A stretch of DNA of 64,000 nt. It comes from Bradyrhizobium diazoefficiens (GTDB lineage: Bacteria > Pseudomonadota > Alphaproteobacteria > Rhizobiales > Xanthobacteraceae). The translations under genes were made by a program, and so were the position numbers. The notes under the pieces are model-generated. The model ran no database searches. It saw nothing but the letters and a program-made list of their open reading frames with translations, and was not told the origin of the DNA. Location of the stretch: the NCBI RefSeq assembly GCF_018129965.1, contig NZ_JAFCKW010000001.1, forward strand, positions 248,001-312,000, written 5' to 3'. Shown here piece after piece: positions 18,345 to 28,040 of this stretch (positions are counted from its first letter, which is position 1; each line of letters begins with the position of its first letter).

Positions 18345-19343
18345 CTATTCCGGCTTGATGTCGGCGGCCTTCACGATCGGCCACCATTTCTCGGTCTCGG
18401 CCTTCTGGAAGGCCGCGAGCGCCGCAGGCGTCTGCTGATCCGCTGGCGGAATTTCCTGCCCCAGTTCGCCGAAGCGCTGCTTGACGACGGGATCGGCAAG
18501 CCCGGCAACGATGGCCGCGTTGAGCTTTGTGACGATCTCCTTCGGCGTGCTCTTAGGTGCCCAGATGCCGTGCCAGTAGGAAATGTAGAGGCCAGGCAGG
18601 CCCGCCTCGTCGACGGTCGGAATATCAGGCGCGGAGGCCAGCCGCGCCGGCGAGGCCACCGCGAACGCCTTGATCGCGCCGTTCTTGTAGTGCGGCAGCG
18701 AGTTCGAGGCCTGGTCGAACATGATGTCGATCTGGCCTGCGACGAGGTCGATCATCGCGGGCCCCGCGCCGCGATAGGGCACGAACTGGAAATCGGTCCC
18801 GGTCTTCTCTTTGAAGAAGACGCCCGCGACATGCGCGCCCGTACCCGCGCCGGCCGTGCCGGCGGTCGCCTTGCCGGGATTGGCTTTGAGCCAGGCGATC
18901 AAGTCCTTCAGAGTATCGGCTTGAAGCGACTTCCGGCCGACAATGAGCTGCGTGCCCAACGCGATCGTCGCGACCGGCTCGAAGTCCGCGATCACGTCAT
19001 AGGGCAGCTTGAAGATCGCGCCGTTCAGAACATGCGTGCCCCAATGGCCGATCGTGATAGTGGTGCCGTCAGGCGTCGCACGGGCGACGCGCGCCCCGGC
19101 GATGCTGCCGGAGGCGCCGGCGACGTTCTCGACCACCACCGTGGTGTGCAATTCGGCGGCGATTCGCTCGGAGATAATCCGCGCCAGCGTATCGGTCGGC
19201 CCGCCCGCCGCGAACGGCACCACGAGCGTGATGGGGCGCGACGGAAACGGCTGGGACATGGCCGGAACGGTCCACGACCCGCATCCAAGCAGCGCGCCAA
19301 TGACGATCACATGGCCGCGCAAGCCGGCCCACAGCCCCCGCAT
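18345..19343 (-). CDS. Bug-family (TctC-like) periplasmic binding protein
   Basis: 332 residues with a Sec signal peptide ending near AMSQPFP. It shows the Bug-family marks PSRPITLVVPFAAGGPTD, VENVAGASGSIAG and PDGTTITIGHWG near the N-lobe, and PYRGAGPAMIDLVAGQID in the second lobe. Bug proteins bind small carboxylates or related anions and deliver them to TctAB-type carriers. No TctA/TctB gene is adjacent, so it is an orphan here, as is common in this group. GTGGAGAAACG before the ATG at 19343 favours this start over in-frame ATGs at 19373 and 19424. Confidence 0.88.
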   Translation of the reverse strand: MRGLWAGLRGHVIVIGALLGCGSWTVPAMSQPFPSRPITLVVPFAAGGPTDTLARIISERIAAELHTTVVVENVAGASGSIAGARVARATPDGTTITIGHWGTHVLNGAIFKLPYDVIADFEPVATIALGTQLIVGRKSLQADTLKDLIAWLKANPGKATAGTAGAGTGAHVAGVFFKEKTGTDFQFVPYRGAGPAMIDLVAGQIDIMFDQASNSLPHYKNGAIKAFAVASPARLASAPDIPTVDEAGLPGLYISYWHGIWAPKSTPKEIVTKLNAAIVAGLADPVVKQRFGELGQEIPPADQQTPAALAAFQKAETEKWWPIVKAADIKPE

Positions 19344-19444
19344 TCGTTTCTCCACTCTTCTTGACGCCCGCATGTCGTCAGCAGGCTGGAATGGGAGTGA
19401 ACGACGCCGAGCGGGTGGAGGCAAGGTGGAAATTTGGCGATGGG

Positions 19445-21775
19445 CTACCCGGCCGCACGCCTCGGCTTGAGATGGGCCGCCTGATCGGCCGGCGGCGCGA
19501 TCTGCATCAGGATGGTCTGGACCGGAGATGCGACCTCGATGCCGCTCTGCTGGAAGCGCAGCTTCATGCGCCGGTTGAACTCGCGCTGGACCGGCCAGCG
19601 GCCGGACTCGGTGCAGCGGATCTGGCCGACGATCGAGACCATCGCGCCATCGACCTTGTCGATGCCCCAGAGCTCGAGGTCGCCGCGGATCAGCGCGCGG
19701 AATTCAGGTTCACTGCGCATCTCCGCGACGATGTCCTTGAGGATCTGGCCGGCGCGATCGGTGTCCTCCCTGTAAGCGACGTTGACGCTGACGGAGGCGT
19801 TGCCGGCGCCGCGGCTCGCATTGGTGATGGTCGTGACCGCACTGAACGGCACGATGTGTACGGCCCCGTCGCCGGCACGCAGGCGAATGGTGCGGATCGA
19901 GACGTTCTCGACCACGCCGGTGAGCCCCGAGACGCTGACATTGTCGCCGACCTGGACCGTGTTTTCCAGCAGCAGGAACAGGCCGGTGATGAGGTCCTGC
20001 ACCAGCTTTTGCGAACCGAAGCCGATGGCGATGCCGACGATGCCGGCGCCCGCCAGCAGCGGCGCGACATTGACCCCGATCTCGCTCAGCGCGGTCAGGC
20101 CGACGACGGTGGCGATCAGGCACAGCAGCGCCGTCCGCAGCATCGGCTGAAAGGTGCGCAGCCGCGCGGCGCGGGCATAGTGCCCGTCCCGCGACAGCGT
20201 GTTGATCTGGCGATCCAGCAGCGCGTTGCTGGCTTCCCAGATGGCGGCTGCGATGAACACGGCAATGCCGATCGTCGCCACCGCCGAGATCAGCCGGCTG
20301 CCGATCTGGCCGCCATAGAACCAGACGATGGCGTCGACGCCCCAGACTTCCAGCACGGCGACGAAGCCGATGAAGGCGATCACGCCCGAAACGACCTTGC
20401 GCAGCAGCGGCAAATAGCGGTTGGCGCGGATCTCGAGCCCGGGAAAGCGCTGGAGGATCTCCGGCTTGATGCGGAAGCCGCGGTCGATCAGGCTGAGCGT
20501 CACCATGATGGCGACGCGCGTGATCAGCAGCACCGCGATGGTGCCCAAGAAATATTGCAACAGCAGCGAATAGCCGTTGCGGATGTTGAGCGCCCAGACC
20601 GCCCACAGCGCGAGGTCGAGCGCGATGGCAGGATAGTGCCAGCCGCCGGCCACGCGATTGCGCAGGCGTGCGCCGATGCCCTGCCGATCGGCCGGCGCGC
20701 GGATGGCTGCGGCGACCTGACGACGGCATTGCAGGATGATGATGACGACGAACAGATGCACGACCAGCATCACCATGCGCAGCAGCGCCGCGTAGCCGGC
20801 GCGATGCAGGCCGAGCAGCAGCGCGACGTTGGCCAGGGCGATACCGGACACGGCGACGCCGACGATGCGACGCGCCCAGATCTCGATATAGGCCGCGGTC
20901 TCGGCGCGGACCGGAAACAGGCCGTAAGGTCCGGCCAGCGCGCGAACGACGCAGATGAGCCCGCGCGAGACGGCATAGGCGTTGACGAATGCGAGGATGA
21001 CGAGGCGAACGATGACGCGGTCGCCGATCTCCGTTCCGAGCAGCGCGGTCGCCACGCCCAGGAAGATGACCACGGGAAGCAGTTCCAGCAACAGCCGTCC
21101 GAGCACGAAAGGCAGCCGCAGCAGTGACTGCCACGCGCGTGCCAGGCTGACCCGGCGTCGGTGCTGTTCGGGCTGGGTCGCAACGCCGGACGCAGACACG
21201 GGCGGATCGCCCACCGCCAGCGGCTGCGCCGGGACATGCACGGTCAGCGGCATGCGCACTTCGAGAAATATGATTGGACGGCGGATCAGCCGGACCATCA
21301 CCCATTCCGCCGCAAGAGCGCAGCCGAACAACAGCGCCAGTTTCCAGGCGATCTCGGCCAGCAGATCGTAGGCGGCGGGATCGTTCGCGGTGCGCAGGAA
21401 CCAGTAATAGAACGCCGGAAAATGCGTGATCGAGCGCGCCATGTCGGCGATCTCGCGCGACATCTCGCCGATCTGACCGGACAGCGTAAGCAGGAGCTGA
21501 GCACCAAGGCTGTCGGCCGGGAGCGGGATCGGCGACTTCTGCGCGGGCGCGGGCTGCTGCTGCCCCGACGCCGTCGCGATCGCGCGCAGCGTGTCGATCA
21601 TCTGCGCGCGCTTCCGATCGTCCTGGAGCGTTTCCAGCGCGCGCCGGGCTTCATCCGGCGACAGCACGGCAGCATTGTTGGTGGCGGGCGCAGCCGGCTC
21701 GGCGCGGACGCCGGAGACGGAGGAGATTGCGAGACAGAGGGCGACGAAAAGCGCAGAGGCCAGTTTATGCGACAA
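19445..21775 (-). CDS. Large MscS-family mechanosensitive channel
   Basis: 776 residues. A signal peptide is followed by a periplasmic region with a short helical segment, many membrane helices (about residues 140-560), then the MscS core: pore-lining helix LLAGAGIVGIAIGFGSQKLVQD, the beta domain LLENTVQVGDNVSVSGLTGVVENVSIRT, and a C-terminal cytoplasmic domain. The size and extra helices place it with the YnaI/YbdG-like large members. The start is read as a TTG at 21775 because AAGGAATTCTC sits just before it and a signal peptide follows at once; a GTG at 21811 would be longer by 12 residues. It probably relieves osmotic stress. Confidence 0.88.
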   Translation of the reverse strand: MSHKLASALFVALCLAISSVSGVRAEPAAPATNNAAVLSPDEARRALETLQDDRKRAQMIDTLRAIATASGQQQPAPAQKSPIPLPADSLGAQLLLTLSGQIGEMSREIADMARSITHFPAFYYWFLRTANDPAAYDLLAEIAWKLALLFGCALAAEWVMVRLIRRPIIFLEVRMPLTVHVPAQPLAVGDPPVSASGVATQPEQHRRRVSLARAWQSLLRLPFVLGRLLLELLPVVIFLGVATALLGTEIGDRVIVRLVILAFVNAYAVSRGLICVVRALAGPYGLFPVRAETAAYIEIWARRIVGVAVSGIALANVALLLGLHRAGYAALLRMVMLVVHLFVVIIILQCRRQVAAAIRAPADRQGIGARLRNRVAGGWHYPAIALDLALWAVWALNIRNGYSLLLQYFLGTIAVLLITRVAIMVTLSLIDRGFRIKPEILQRFPGLEIRANRYLPLLRKVVSGVIAFIGFVAVLEVWGVDAIVWFYGGQIGSRLISAVATIGIAVFIAAAIWEASNALLDRQINTLSRDGHYARAARLRTFQPMLRTALLCLIATVVGLTALSEIGVNVAPLLAGAGIVGIAIGFGSQKLVQDLITGLFLLLENTVQVGDNVSVSGLTGVVENVSIRTIRLRAGDGAVHIVPFSAVTTITNASRGAGNASVSVNVAYREDTDRAGQILKDIVAEMRSEPEFRALIRGDLELWGIDKVDGAMVSIVGQIRCTESGRWPVQREFNRRMKLRFQQSGIEVASPVQTILMQIAPPADQAAHLKPRRAAG

Positions 21776-22087
21776 GAGAATTCCTTGAAAAACAGATGCG
21801 CCCGGCGGCACTGGGGTTGTTACCGCCGAAGCGCACGCGTCATGTCGGATGGGCGTTATTCGCCCGCGCCCTGTGTCGGAAGTTTGCCGACGAGGCGACC
21901 ATCTCTTGGCATTTGCCGCAATGCGGGATCGGGAACCCGGAGGCGGCGAAGACGCGCGATGGTGACATCATGCGCCTGTATTGCCCGACGGGGTCAACCA
22001 GATTTCGCTAAATCCGCAAAAATTACGACACCAGCGATCAAGCCGTTGATTTCACTGCGACCGGCTACTGTGCATGGGGTTGTTTTT

Positions 22088-23011
22088 TCATTTTGCCCGC
22101 TTCTTCAACTCCTCCTTCTCCAGCGCCTTGCGGATCTCCTTGAACTCCGCCAGCGATGACTTGTCGGCGCGTGGAAAGCGCAGGTCGAGCTTGTCGAGCG
22201 CCGTGACGATCGCAGAGCCGATCACGACCCGCGCGAACCATTTGTGGTCGGCGGGCACGACGTACCAGGGCGCATTGGGCGTCGCGGTGTGGCGGACGAT
22301 GTCCTGATAGACCGCCTGGTAGCGCGGCCACAGCGCGCGCTCGGTGATGTCGCCCATGGAGAACTTCCATTGCTTGGCAGGAACCTCGAGCCGCTCGAGA
22401 AAGCGCTGCCGCTGCTCCTCCCGGGAGACGTTGAGGAAGAACTTCAGCACGACGGTGCCGTTGCGCGACAAATAGCGCTCGAACGACGTGATGTCCTCGA
22501 ATCGCTCCCGCCAGATGTTCTTGGTGATGAGCTTGGGCGGCAGCTGCTCCTTGGCGAGGACGTCCGGATGCACGCGTGTGATCAGGCATTCCTCATAGTG
22601 CGAGCGATTGAAGATGCCGATATGCCCGCGCCTGGGCAGCGCAATCACGTGCCGCCAGAGGAAATCATGGTCGAGTTCGTGACTGGTCGGCTGCTTGAAC
22701 GCATGGACGTCGCAGCCTTGCGGATTGATGCCGTCGAAGATCGCCTTGATCGCGCTGTCCTTGCCGGCGGCGTCCATGCCCTGGAAGATCAGCAGCAGCG
22801 ACCAGCGGTCCTGAGCATAGAGCTTCTCCTGGAAATCGGCGAGGCGCTGCTTGTTGGCGTCGAGGATGTCCTGCGCCGTCTCCTTGTCGAGATCGCCCTT
22901 GGCGTTGGTCTTGTGGTCCTTCAGATGGAACTTGCCCGACCCGTCGTAACGGAACGGCGTGACGTAGCGGTCGAGTTCCTGGGCGAGCGATCTGGACGGC
23001 TTCTTGTTCAT
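22088..23011 (-). CDS. ppk2: Polyphosphate kinase 2 family protein
   Basis: 307 residues, one PPK2 domain. These enzymes move phosphate between polyphosphate and nucleotides. The Walker A-type loop reads GMDAAGKD (residues 78-85), followed by INPQGC, the lid-region RGHIGIFNRSHYEE and VHPDVL, and the C-terminal WKFSMGDITERALWPRYQ. The GMDAAGKD and INPQGC wording resembles class III, which accept AMP and ADP, but the class is an inference. The gene is followed 112 bp away by a NUDIX gene on the same strand, upstream in transcription. Confidence 0.9.
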   Translation of the reverse strand: MNKKPSRSLAQELDRYVTPFRYDGSGKFHLKDHKTNAKGDLDKETAQDILDANKQRLADFQEKLYAQDRWSLLLIFQGMDAAGKDSAIKAIFDGINPQGCDVHAFKQPTSHELDHDFLWRHVIALPRRGHIGIFNRSHYEECLITRVHPDVLAKEQLPPKLITKNIWRERFEDITSFERYLSRNGTVVLKFFLNVSREEQRQRFLERLEVPAKQWKFSMGDITERALWPRYQAVYQDIVRHTATPNAPWYVVPADHKWFARVVIGSAIVTALDKLDLRFPRADKSSLAEFKEIRKALEKEELKKRAK

Positions 23012-23123
23012 GAGCGCGGGGCACCTTGCGTTGCGGCTTCAGTCGGTCGCGCAGGCTAGCAAGGATATTCCGGGGAAGGAATATGATGAAAGGGTCGAGC
23101 ACCCTCCCAGGGCCGCGCGGGCA

Positions 23124-23828
23124 TCAGCGCGAGGCGAACTGCTGCGCGACGAAGGCCGTGACAAATCGCGGCATGGACGGAAGAAGATCATCCATCCCGC
23201 GCACGAGATGGATCGCCGACAATTCGGGTTCGGCCTCGCGCGCCAGGTTGGCCTCGATGCGGCCGCGCGCCGTCTCGGCCGGCATATCCAGATTGAGAAC
23301 CTGCATCATCGCAATCGACGCGCCGGAAACGACGCAGTGCCAGTCCGGCTCGGCCACGTAATCGGCCGGGGTCAATCCGGTCTCCTCGGCAATCTCGCGG
23401 ACGACGCTGCCGGGAATGTCGACCATGCCGTCCCTGACATCATCGAGGTCGGGCGTGCCGGACGGAAAATAGATCCGTCCGGCCGTCGCGGTGTGCTGCG
23501 CCATCTCGCCCATCACGAACGCGCCGTCGGAGGTCCACAACGCGCCCATGCCAAAACCGTTGAACACGTGCGGATCGGGAAAGCCCCAGTCGCGCCAGGC
23601 GATGAAGCTGGCGAAATCAGTCTCGAAATAGGTCGCGGTGAAACGGCCGCCGGCAAACACCGGATCGCGTCCGAGCAGGACGCGGCCGTTCCAGAGCTTC
23701 GGCCGCTCGCGCTGCAACTCGGCGAAATGTGCGGCGATCTCGGCGCGCCGTTCCTCGGCGAACGGCCAGGCGATCGGCCGCACGGCACAGTCAAGCGTCG
23801 TGACGCGATGAATGATCGGTGATGTCAT
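23124..23828 (-). CDS. NUDIX hydrolase
   Basis: 234 residues. The NUDIX box is recognisable as the helix REIAEETGL (about residues 143-151) preceded by the glycine segment and followed by a hydrophobic strand, with an extended loop before it (SGTPDLDDV). The N-terminal ~90 residues (WPFAEERRAEIAAHF) are typical of the larger members that use nucleotide-linked or unknown substrates. Activity cannot be read from the sequence. The start at 23828 is the first ATG after the neighbouring gene. Confidence 0.88.
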   Translation of the reverse strand: MTSPIIHRVTTLDCAVRPIAWPFAEERRAEIAAHFAELQRERPKLWNGRVLLGRDPVFAGGRFTATYFETDFASFIAWRDWGFPDPHVFNGFGMGALWTSDGAFVMGEMAQHTATAGRIYFPSGTPDLDDVRDGMVDIPGSVVREIAEETGLTPADYVAEPDWHCVVSGASIAMMQVLNLDMPAETARGRIEANLAREAEPELSAIHLVRGMDDLLPSMPRFVTAFVAQQFASR

Positions 23829-23857
23829 GCCATCCGGTTACCACGTCTTCGCGTCAG

Positions 23858-24883
23858 CTATTTGGCGTTCCCGGTGGTCTTCTTGGCCTGCTCGACATAT
23901 TTGTTTGTAAAGGTCTTGCTGACGTCGATCCTGGCGTTGGCGACCTCCGGGGAGCCGACGCTGAACACCGCAAGCACGGCGTCCGCGCCCTTCGGGTCCA
24001 TCTTGCCGGTTTCCGAGAACATCGGGATCGTGTTCTTCAGCGCGGCGAGATAGAGATCCTTGTTCTTGCCGACCGTCTCCTCCGGCATCTTCGCCATGAT
24101 CTCCTCGGGCGAGTGCGAATGGATCCAGGCAAGTGTCGCGAGGATCGCATCGGTGAGCGCCTGCGTCTCCTTCTCGTGCTTGGCGACCCAGGCCGCGGTC
24201 GAATAGAGCGCGCCGCCCGGATATTCGCCGCCGAACGTCTCGAGCGTGTCTTTCTGGGTGCGCGTGTCGCTGAGGATGCGCAGATCCGCGTGGGTGCCCT
24301 GCAGCACCGTGACGGAAGGATCGAGCATCACGGCGGCGTCGATCTGGCCCTGCTCCATCGCGGCGACCGCGGTGGCACCCAAGCCGACGCCGATCACGGC
24401 GGTGCCGGCAGGATCGAGCCCGTTCTTCTTCAACTGGTACTTGAGAAAGAAATCGGTGGAGGAGCCAGGCGCACTGACGCCGACCTTCTTGCCGGCGAGA
24501 TCCTTGATCGACTTGATCTCGCTCGTGTGCGCGGGCGAGACCACCAGCACGAGGCCGGGATAGCGGTCATAGACCACGAAGGCCTGAAGCTCCTGCTTCT
24601 TGGCGGCGAGGTTGACGCAATGGTCGAAATAGCCGGAGACCACGTCGGCGCTGCCGCCGAGCACGGCCTTGAGCGCGTCCGAGCCGCCCTTGAGGTCGAC
24701 CAGTTCGACATTGAGGCCCGCCTTGTCGTACTCGCCAAGCTGCTTGGCCAGCACCGTCGGCAGATAGCACAGGCAGGAGCCGCCGCCGATCGCGATCGTC
24801 ACCTTGCTTTGCGCCGCGGCAAAGCCGCTGGTGAGCGTCAGCGCAAGGAGCGCGCCGGCGAGCCTGGCAATCGTGTTCTTCAT
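23858..24883 (-). CDS. NMT1-type ABC substrate-binding protein
   Basis: 341 residues with a Sec signal peptide (LAGALLALTLTSGFAAAQ) and the NMT1/THI5 fold: IGGGSCLCYLPTVLAKQLG, ELVDLKGGSDALKAVLGGSADVV split around residue 65, and DLAGKKVGVSAPGSSTD. GGAGGAAACCC precedes the ATG at 24883. The matching permease and ATPase are at 25523-27126 on the same strand, but a cupin gene on the opposite strand lies between, so the binding protein has its own promoter. The ligand is unknown. Confidence 0.88.
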   Translation of the reverse strand: MKNTIARLAGALLALTLTSGFAAAQSKVTIAIGGGSCLCYLPTVLAKQLGEYDKAGLNVELVDLKGGSDALKAVLGGSADVVSGYFDHCVNLAAKKQELQAFVVYDRYPGLVLVVSPAHTSEIKSIKDLAGKKVGVSAPGSSTDFFLKYQLKKNGLDPAGTAVIGVGLGATAVAAMEQGQIDAAVMLDPSVTVLQGTHADLRILSDTRTQKDTLETFGGEYPGGALYSTAAWVAKHEKETQALTDAILATLAWIHSHSPEEIMAKMPEETVGKNKDLYLAALKNTIPMFSETGKMDPKGADAVLAVFSVGSPEVANARIDVSKTFTNKYVEQAKKTTGNAK

Positions 24884-25022
24884 GGGTTTCCTCCGTTCGG
24901 CTGACGGCACCATAGAGCAGCGGGCCTGCCTTGAGAAGCACCGCCAAAGTGCGACTCGCCATTCGCCTTTCGGCGCAATAGCATGGGCCCGCAACAACAA
25001 TACTTGATGGGGAGGATCATCC

Positions 25023-25472
25023 ATGAATCGCCTTGCAATCGGGCTGTCGATCGCCGCCGCCTTTGCCGCCGGATGCGGCGCCAACCAGCTGCTCCGGCCG
25101 GCGCTCGCCGCGGAGAACGTCACGGCGCAGCTCATCCACACCGGCGAGATGGAAGGCGATGCGCTCGGAGCTGCCAACGCCGTCGGCTATCGCTCGAAGA
25201 TGTTCGCGAGCGCCGACGGCGCCACCATCTCGATCCAGGTCGGCAATGTGCCCAAGCACATGCATCCCAACACCAATGAGATCCAGTACATTCTCGACGG
25301 GACCGGCACCATCTGGCTCGGTGACAAGGAAGTCACGGTCAAGCCGGGTGACCTCGTCATCATCCCGAAGGGCACTGCGCATGGCGGCACCAAACCGATC
25401 AGCGGACAGGTCAAGGCGATCGCCATCAAGACGCCGCCGCAGGCGCCGGACGATACCAAGCTGCTGGACTAG
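25023..25472 (+). CDS. Exported cupin-domain protein
   Basis: 149 residues: a short N-terminal signal or lipobox-like segment (AAAFAAGC), then a single cupin barrel with the metal motif HMHPNTNEIQYILDG and its partner PKGTAHGG, so a metal site of two or three His and one Glu is possible. It lies on the plus strand between the binding protein and the permease of a minus-strand ABC system. GGGGAGGATCATCC precedes the start. A terminator follows at 25488. Confidence 0.85.
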   Translation: MNRLAIGLSIAAAFAAGCGANQLLRPALAAENVTAQLIHTGEMEGDALGAANAVGYRSKMFASADGATISIQVGNVPKHMHPNTNEIQYILDGTGTIWLGDKEVTVKPGDLVIIPKGTAHGGTKPISGQVKAIAIKTPPQAPDDTKLLD

Positions 25473-25487
25473 GCGCCCGCACACGTG

Positions 25488-25517
25488 GGGCTCGCGCCGA
25501 TGTGCGAGCCCTCTTTT
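25488..25517 (+). terminator. Rho-independent terminator after the cupin gene
   Basis: An 8-bp stem (GGGCTCGC at 25488-25495 with GCGAGCCC at 25504-25511) followed by TCTTTT. It ends the cupin transcript just before the converging permease gene. Confidence 0.8.
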
Positions 25518-25522
25518 GCGAC

Positions 25523-26308
25523 CTAACCGCGCCCATCCATGGTGGGCCTCCAGACCAGCAGCCTGCGCTCGACCAGCGTCACCCCGAAATCGATCAAAAT
25601 CACAAAGGCCGACAGCACGAACATGCCGGCGAACACGCCGGCGACGTCGAACACGCCTTCGGCCTGCTGAATGAGATAGCCGAGCCCGGCCGCCGAACCC
25701 AGATATTCGCCGACCACGGCGCCGACCACGGCGAAGCCGACCGAGGTGTGCAGCGAGGAGAACATCCAGGACAGCGCCGACGGCCAATAGACGTGCTGCA
25801 TCAGTTGCCGCTCGCTCATGCCGAGCATGCGGCCGTTGTCGAGTACGGTGCGGCTGACTTCCTTCACGCCCTGATAGACGTTGAAGAACACGATGAAGAA
25901 CACCAGCGTCACGCCGAGCGCGACCTTGGACCAGATGCCGAGGCCGAGCCACAGCGCGAAGATCGGCGCCAGCACGACGCGCGGCAGTGCGTTGACCATC
26001 TTGACGTAGGGATCGAACACAGCGGCGACCAGCGGCTGGCGCGCGAACCAGAATCCGACCAGTATGCCGCCGAGCGATCCGATCACAAAGGCGAGCAGCG
26101 ACTCCACCAGCGTGATGCCGAGATGTTTCCAGATCACGCCGGACGAGAACCATTTGACGATCTGGGCGAGCACGTCGACCGGATTGGAGAAGAAGAACGG
26201 CGGCAGCAGGATCTTGCCGAACACCGGCACGGTCGACAGCACCTGCCACAGCGCGATGCAGACCACGGCGACAAGAACTTGCAGAGCAAGCAGGGTCATG
26301 CGCGACAT
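25523..26308 (-). CDS. ABC transporter permease, SsuC/TauC type
   Basis: 261 residues, about six membrane helices, with the BPD_transp_1 fold and an EAA-type coupling loop (RMLGMSERQLMQHVYWPSAL, about residues 160-180). Overlaps the ATPase stop by one base (TGATG), so it is coupled to the ATPase. An in-frame ATG three codons later (26299) is an alternative start. It forms a unit with the ATPase at 26308-27126 and, by type, the NMT1 binding protein at 23858-24883. Confidence 0.9.
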   Translation of the reverse strand: MSRMTLLALQVLVAVVCIALWQVLSTVPVFGKILLPPFFFSNPVDVLAQIVKWFSSGVIWKHLGITLVESLLAFVIGSLGGILVGFWFARQPLVAAVFDPYVKMVNALPRVVLAPIFALWLGLGIWSKVALGVTLVFFIVFFNVYQGVKEVSRTVLDNGRMLGMSERQLMQHVYWPSALSWMFSSLHTSVGFAVVGAVVGEYLGSAAGLGYLIQQAEGVFDVAGVFAGMFVLSAFVILIDFGVTLVERRLLVWRPTMDGRG

Positions 26309-27126
26309 CAGACGGCCTCCGCCGCCTGGGTGGATTGCGCGTAGCCCTTCATGACTTCGTCCCTGAGCACGCTCCAGATCTCGCGATGAAGCGCGTGGAA
26401 TTCCTTGTCCAGCCGCACCTCGAAGATGTCGCGCGGGCGCGACAAACTCACGCGCCAGTCGCCGATGATGCGCGAGGAAGGCCCCGCCGACATGATCACG
26501 ACGCGGTCGGCGAGTGCGATTGCCTCTTCGAGATCGTGGGTGACGAACAGCACGGCCTTGCGGTCGGCATTCCAGAGGTCGAGCAGCAGGTTGCCCATCA
26601 CCTGGCGGGTCTGGGCATCGAGCGGCCCGAACGGCTCGTCCATCAACAGGATCTTTGGATCGCGGATCAGCACCTGAGCGAGCGCCACACGCTTGCGCTG
26701 GCCACCGGAAAGCATGTGCGGGTAGCGACCTGCGAAGGCGCCGAGGCCCACGGCTGTCAGCCATTTCTGCGCGCGCTGCGCCGCTTCGGCGCGCGGCGCG
26801 CCCATGATCTCGAGCCCGATCGCGACATTGTCGAGCGCGGTCTTCCACGGGAACAGGGCGTCGGCCTGGAACAGATAGCCGGCATCCCGGTTCAATCCCG
26901 TCAGCGGCCGGTCGAATATCTTGACGCTGCCGGATGCCGGCGTCAGCAGCCCTGCCGCGACATTCAGCAGTGTCGATTTCCCGCAACCGGTCGGGCCGAC
27001 AATGGCGACGAACTCGCCCTGGGCGACCGCCAGATGCGCCTTCTCAACCGCTGTGTAGACCCGCCCGTCCCCGAGCCGGAACGCGACCTTGGCATCTTCC
27101 AGCGCCACTGCTGTGGGCGTCGTCAT
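26308..27126 (-). CDS. ABC transporter ATP-binding protein, SsuB/TauB type
   Basis: 272 residues with Walker A GPTGCGKST (about residues 49-57), Q-loop LFQADALFPWK, signature LSGGQRKRVALAQVL, Walker B ILLMDEPFGPLD and H-loop FVTHDLEEA. The C-terminal tail (REIWSVLRDEVMKGY) is typical of the family. GGAGGGAACAC before the ATG at 27126 sets the start; the in-frame start at 27180 is unlikely. First gene of the two-gene minus-strand unit; divergent to the osmoprotectant-type operon starting at 27257. Confidence 0.92.
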   Translation of the reverse strand: MTTPTAVALEDAKVAFRLGDGRVYTAVEKAHLAVAQGEFVAIVGPTGCGKSTLLNVAAGLLTPASGSVKIFDRPLTGLNRDAGYLFQADALFPWKTALDNVAIGLEIMGAPRAEAAQRAQKWLTAVGLGAFAGRYPHMLSGGQRKRVALAQVLIRDPKILLMDEPFGPLDAQTRQVMGNLLLDLWNADRKAVLFVTHDLEEAIALADRVVIMSAGPSSRIIGDWRVSLSRPRDIFEVRLDKEFHALHREIWSVLRDEVMKGYAQSTQAAEAV

Positions 27127-27256
27127 GTGTTCCCTCCGAACATGGCCCGATGCCTTAGCCGCTCGCGCGGCCAAGTTCAATCAGGCCGACTGGCGTGCTA
27201 CGCATGAGTCTCGTCATCCCCTCCCTCGGTGGGCGGGTCAGCGAAACGAGCCCCCG

Positions 27257-28036
<780 letters not shown>

Positions 28037-28040
<4 letters not shown>

